Assembly (NCBI GenBank): GCA_007123395.1
Contig: SKLD01000366.1
Span: 1 to 11,502 of the forward strand
Length of the DNA: 11,502 nt
Origin: Opitutales bacterium
GTDB taxonomy: Bacteria; Verrucomicrobiota; Verrucomicrobiia; Opitutales; Oceanipulchritudinaceae
Reading direction: 5' to 3'
Below the pieces are notes generated by a model that was not told where the DNA came from, did not search any database, and saw only the letters and a list, made by a program, of their open reading frames with translations. Each line of letters starts with the position of its first letter. Position 1 is the stretch's first letter. Both the position numbers and the translations under genes were made by a program. Shown in pieces: positions 9,521 to 11,502 of this stretch.

Positions 9521-10528
9521 ATGCGAATACCGAAAGCACTCCCGGCCGCCTGCGCGCTCACCCTCGCCGCCGCCCTGCACGGCGGCTTCGCCGAGCCGCC
9601 TGTCCTCCTCCACGGCAAGGTCCTGCACCGCGGCGACGGCTACGAGCTGCTCCTGCAATCGGGCAGCCTCGAATGGACCGTCACCCCGCACAGTGACGCA
9701 GCGCCCTTCACTATCGAGACCTCCCTGCGGCCCGTCGGCGAGACCTTCTCCTACCGGCTCGAAATCCCCGTCGAGCGCGTGCCCGGCGGGTTCACCGCCA
9801 ACGCCGCCATCGAAGCCAACGAAGATCCCGGCGAGGTCGCTCTCGGCCAGCCCGTCGTCGACGGCCACGGCGCAGAAATCCTTTTCGCCGACGGCACCGA
9901 GGCCGACCCCGTTTTCCACTACGCCGAAGCCGACCGCGGCAAAATCCTGCGCCTCGACCTCCTCCTCACTCACCCCTTCGAAGACACCTCCGGCGACGGC
10001 CTGCCCGACTGGTGGACGGAGATGCACGACCTCGACCCCTTCGACCCCACCACCGCCGGGGCCGACCCCACCGGCGACGGTATCGAAAACATCCGGCACT
10101 ACCAAGCGGGCACCAACCCCAACGTCTTCTTCGCCACCTACGCGGCGTGGGCGGCAGGCCACGGCCTCTCCGGCGACGACGCCGCGCCCGGCGCCGATCC
10201 CGACGGCGACGGCGTGAAAAACCTCATCGAGTTCCTCCTCGACACCGATCCCAACGTGCCCGACCGCCACCTCGCCGCCGAGCGCCTGCGCGGCGATCCC
10301 GCCGACTACGGCGGCGACCCCGCCCTGCACCTCGCATGGGCACAGCCCGCCGTCCCCCGCTGGGGCGTCGAGATCGTCGTCGAAGCCAGCGACGACATGA
10401 GCGAATGGGTACCCGTCCGCACCGTCCAAGTCACCGAAGCCACTGACATCGACGAACTCATCGTCCCCGAAGACAACGGCACCGACCAAAGCTACTTCCG
10501 CCTCGCCGTCCGGAAAACCGATCCGTGA
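9521..10528 (+). CDS. Exported thrombospondin-type-3-like calcium-repeat protein
   Basis: This is a 335-residue protein. The frame is open far upstream inside the giant gene, but ATG 9521 is the sensible start. It lies 11 bp after the preceding stop and opens a good signal peptide: MRIPK, then an Ala/Leu core, with probable cleavage after GFA at residues 22-24. Residues 25-150 are beta-rich and unrecognised. Residues 155-200 contain DTSGDGLPDWW followed by DPTGDGIEN, and residues 226-240 contain DPDGDGVKNLIEFLLDTDP. These are Asp/Gly loops of the thrombospondin-3/EF-hand-like type, which bind calcium in known family members. The C-terminal 65 residues, with VEASDDMSEWVPV and YFRLAV, look like the small beta domain that often ends such Verrucomicrobiota proteins. 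The mature protein has no cysteine. It probably acts outside the cytoplasm as a companion of the giant protein; the partnership is inferred only from gene order. The gene call is firm and the exact role is unknown. Confidence 0.9.
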   Translation: MRIPKALPAACALTLAAALHGGFAEPPVLLHGKVLHRGDGYELLLQSGSLEWTVTPHSDAAPFTIETSLRPVGETFSYRLEIPVERVPGGFTANAAIEANEDPGEVALGQPVVDGHGAEILFADGTEADPVFHYAEADRGKILRLDLLLTHPFEDTSGDGLPDWWTEMHDLDPFDPTTAGADPTGDGIENIRHYQAGTNPNVFFATYAAWAAGHGLSGDDAAPGADPDGDGVKNLIEFLLDTDPNVPDRHLAAERLRGDPADYGGDPALHLAWAQPAVPRWGVEIVVEASDDMSEWVPVRTVQVTEATDIDELIVPEDNGTDQSYFRLAVRKTDP

Positions 10529-10542
10529 AAGGAACCGCCTGT

Positions 10543-10613
10543 GGAGAGGGGACATTCCTGTCCCCGGCAACGCGCCCGCCTACCGCAGAGCGGACAGGAA
10601 TGTCCGCACTCCG
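10543..10613. repeat. REPIN-like palindromic repeat, copy 1 (71 bp)
   Basis: This unit matches copy 2 (10681-10751) at 69 of 71 positions. The differences are C10576/T10714 and G10588/A10726. Each unit contains two inverted hairpins. The first is GGGGACA-TTCC-TGTCCCC at 10548-10565 and the second is GCGGACA-GGAA-TGTCCGC at 10590-10607, each with a perfect 7-bp stem and a 4-nt loop. The two hairpins are also complementary to each other, and the outer 21 nt of the unit can pair with two mismatches into one long stem. Two REP-like palindromes in opposite orientation is the layout called a REPIN; such elements are usually mobilised by a RAYT transposase encoded elsewhere. No transposase is present here, so the class is inferred from structure. 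Confidence 0.88.
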
Positions 10614-10680
10614 TTCGCAACCTCGGGACAGAAGGACACCGGCTCCGCGAGTGTCGCCGCAAGCCGCCCCCGCAACGCGC
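10614..10680. other. Unique spacer between the two repeat copies
   Basis: This 67-bp segment is not duplicated in the window. It can form a weak stem GACAC (10635-10639) with GTGTC (10651-10655) around an 11-nt loop. It contains no stop codon in the frame of the following lipoprotein. It may be a remnant of the original 5' leader of that gene, or a second module of the repeat family; the sequence alone cannot decide. Confidence 0.5.
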
Positions 10681-10751
10681 GGAGAGGGGACATTCCTGTC
10701 CCCGGCAACGCGCTCGCCTACCGCAAAGCGGACAGGAATGTCCGCACTCCG
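10681..10751. repeat. REPIN-like palindromic repeat, copy 2, overlapping the start of the lipoprotein gene
   Basis: This is the second 71-bp unit, in direct orientation 138 bp downstream of copy 1, with hairpins at 10686-10703 and 10728-10745. Its right end overlaps the first 14 bases of the lipoprotein gene. The ATG at 10738-10740 straddles the loop and the descending arm of the second hairpin, and the repeat also encodes the first residues MSAL and part of the arginine codon. Both substitutions relative to copy 1 fall in the linker between the hairpins, so both stems are conserved. Confidence 0.88.
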
Positions 10752-11502
10752 CCTCCTCGCCGCGCTTTTTCTCGCCGCTGCCGTGCTCACCGGCTGCGCG
10801 GAACACCCCGACGATCCCATTATCATTGCCAAGATCGCGGACGAACCCGTCACCCTCGCGGAGTTCGACGCGTGGCTCGAATTCGAGGGGCACGACATCA
10901 GCGCGGAATCCCGCGCGCGCCGGTTCGACGCCTTCATCGACCACCGCCTGCACCTCGCCGAGGCCCGTCGGCGCGGCCTCTACGAAGACCCGCGCATGCG
11001 CCACCGCTTCGAGCGCATGCTCGCGCAAAGCGTGCGCACGGAGATCGAAGACGCGCTCCCTCCGCCCGCCGAGCCGATGGAAGACGAGCTGCGCGCCCGC
11101 TATGAGGCCGATCCCAAGGCCTTCCGCGTGCCCGCCCGCGTGCGTCCGGCGATCCTCCTCGTTGAGGCACCGGCATCCATGGACCCCGCCGCCCGCGACG
11201 CGCGCCGTGAAACCGCCGTTGAACTCCGCGCCGTACTTGAGGCCCTTCCCTCCGACGACCGCCCCCGCCGCTTCGCCGAACTCGCCGTGCGCCACTCCGC
11301 CCACCAGCCCACCCGCTACCACGGCGGCGACCTCGGCTGGTGGATCGAAGGCACGTATATGCCGGAGTGGACCGCCGCCGTCGTCGACGCCGCCTTCGCC
11401 CTCGAAGCGCCCGGCACCCTAAGCCCCGTCCTCGAAACGGAGGCCGGGTTCGCCCTCCTGCTCCTCACCGCCCGCGACGACTCCCGCCGCCGTCCCTTCG
11501 AA
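10738..11502 (+). CDS. Parvulin-type (PrsA/SurA-like) peptidyl-prolyl isomerase lipoprotein, 3' end outside window
   Basis: The frame runs without a stop to the last base, giving 255 codons of a longer gene. ATG 10738 gives a lipoprotein signal: MSALRLLAALFLAAAVLTGC, lipobox L17-T18-G19-C20. Residues 21-125 are largely helical and charged (VTLAEFDAWLEF, then Arg-rich helices), like the N-terminal chaperone region of PrsA/SurA proteins. Residues about 129-245 fit a parvulin domain: FRVPARVRPAILLVEA, then FAELAVRHS, then GGDLGWW with G196-G197-D198-L199-G200, then AAFALEAPGTLSPVLETEAGFALLLL. Such proteins help fold exported proteins outside the inner membrane, and the giant protein upstream is a plausible client. 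The usual histidines (ASHILV and GYHII-type motifs) appear replaced by RPAILLV and AGFALLL, so isomerase activity is doubtful. The start codon and first residues lie inside a repeat. An in-frame ATG at 10600 (in repeat copy 1) and a GTG at 10651 are alternative starts, but both would bury the signal peptide. Confidence 0.87.
   Translation, partial: MSALRLLAALFLAAAVLTGCAEHPDDPIIIAKIADEPVTLAEFDAWLEFEGHDISAESRARRFDAFIDHRLHLAEARRRGLYEDPRMRHRFERMLAQSVRTEIEDALPPPAEPMEDELRARYEADPKAFRVPARVRPAILLVEAPASMDPAARDARRETAVELRAVLEALPSDDRPRRFAELAVRHSAHQPTRYHGGDLGWWIEGTYMPEWTAAVVDAAFALEAPGTLSPVLETEAGFALLLLTARDDSRRRPFE

Larger units (their letters stand above)
10529..10737. other. Intergenic region carrying two palindromic repeat units
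   Basis: This 209-bp stretch between the calcium-repeat protein and the lipoprotein contains two 71-bp repeat units (10543-10613 and 10681-10751) separated by a 67-bp unique spacer. The second unit runs into the lipoprotein gene. No promoter with recognisable -35/-10 boxes was seen, and no hairpin followed by a T-run that would make a convincing rho-independent terminator. Reading frames through it give repetitive products (GHSCPRQR, GQECPHS) that are translated repeat rather than genes. Confidence 0.8.

Noticed and set aside
10543..10613. Repeat copy 1 as a rho-independent terminator
   Set aside because: The hairpins are strong, but no T-run follows either stem on either strand.
10543..10751. 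CRISPR array
   Set aside because: Only two 71-bp units with internal hairpins and one spacer are present, with no cas genes; the length and structure do not fit.
10492..11322. 276-codon minus-strand frame across the repeats and lipoprotein gene
   Set aside because: It contains repeat-derived Cys/Arg text and antisense of the lipoprotein, with no plausible start or domain.
10541..11422. 293-codon plus-strand frame beginning in the repeat (GHSCPRQR..., GQECPHS...)
   Set aside because: Its first part is translated repeat and the rest is a shifted reading of the lipoprotein gene, whose own frame gives a lipobox and a parvulin domain.

Overview
The window is strongly GC-rich, and every gene in it reads on the + strand. 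Codons end mostly in G or C, which also leaves long stop-free shadow frames on the opposite strand. The protein style points to the Verrucomicrobiota, probably an Opitutae-like lineage: very large secreted proteins of unknown function, a thrombospondin-type-3-like calcium repeat protein, and a short palindromic intergenic repeat built around GGACATTCCTGTCC. The lineage is an inference from remembered family resemblance; there is no rRNA or marker gene here.

Layout: (1) 1-1383, the C-terminal 460 residues of a protein whose start lies upstream. (2) 1395-9509, a giant exported protein of 2704 residues. It has a signal peptide, an N-terminal SBBP-like beta-propeller, a long beta-rich middle, an alpha-helical section with an EF-hand-like loop, and a C-terminal coiled coil / hydrophobic segment / coiled coil module followed by a beta-rich tail. 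The C-terminal order resembles the A subunit of Tc toxins. (3) 9521-10528, a 335-residue exported protein with two DxDGDG-type calcium loops. (4) 10529-10737, an intergenic stretch holding two near-identical 71-bp palindromic repeats. (5) 10738 to the window end, the first 255 residues of a parvulin-type (PrsA/SurA-like) lipoprotein. Its frame has no stop in the window, and its start codon lies inside the second repeat.

Genes 1-3 are separated by exactly 11 bp at each junction, so they are most likely one transcript encoding a set of surface or secreted proteins. The foldase-like lipoprotein follows after the repeat region and may be co-transcribed; a periplasmic or outer-surface folding helper would make sense beside a 2700-residue exported protein. 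The main points for a second look are the Tc-toxin-like C-terminus of the giant protein and the repeat that supplies the start codon, and possibly a translational hairpin, for the lipoprotein. The parvulin domain also appears to lack both conserved histidines. No tRNA, rRNA, CRISPR array, transposase or clear rho-independent terminator was seen.
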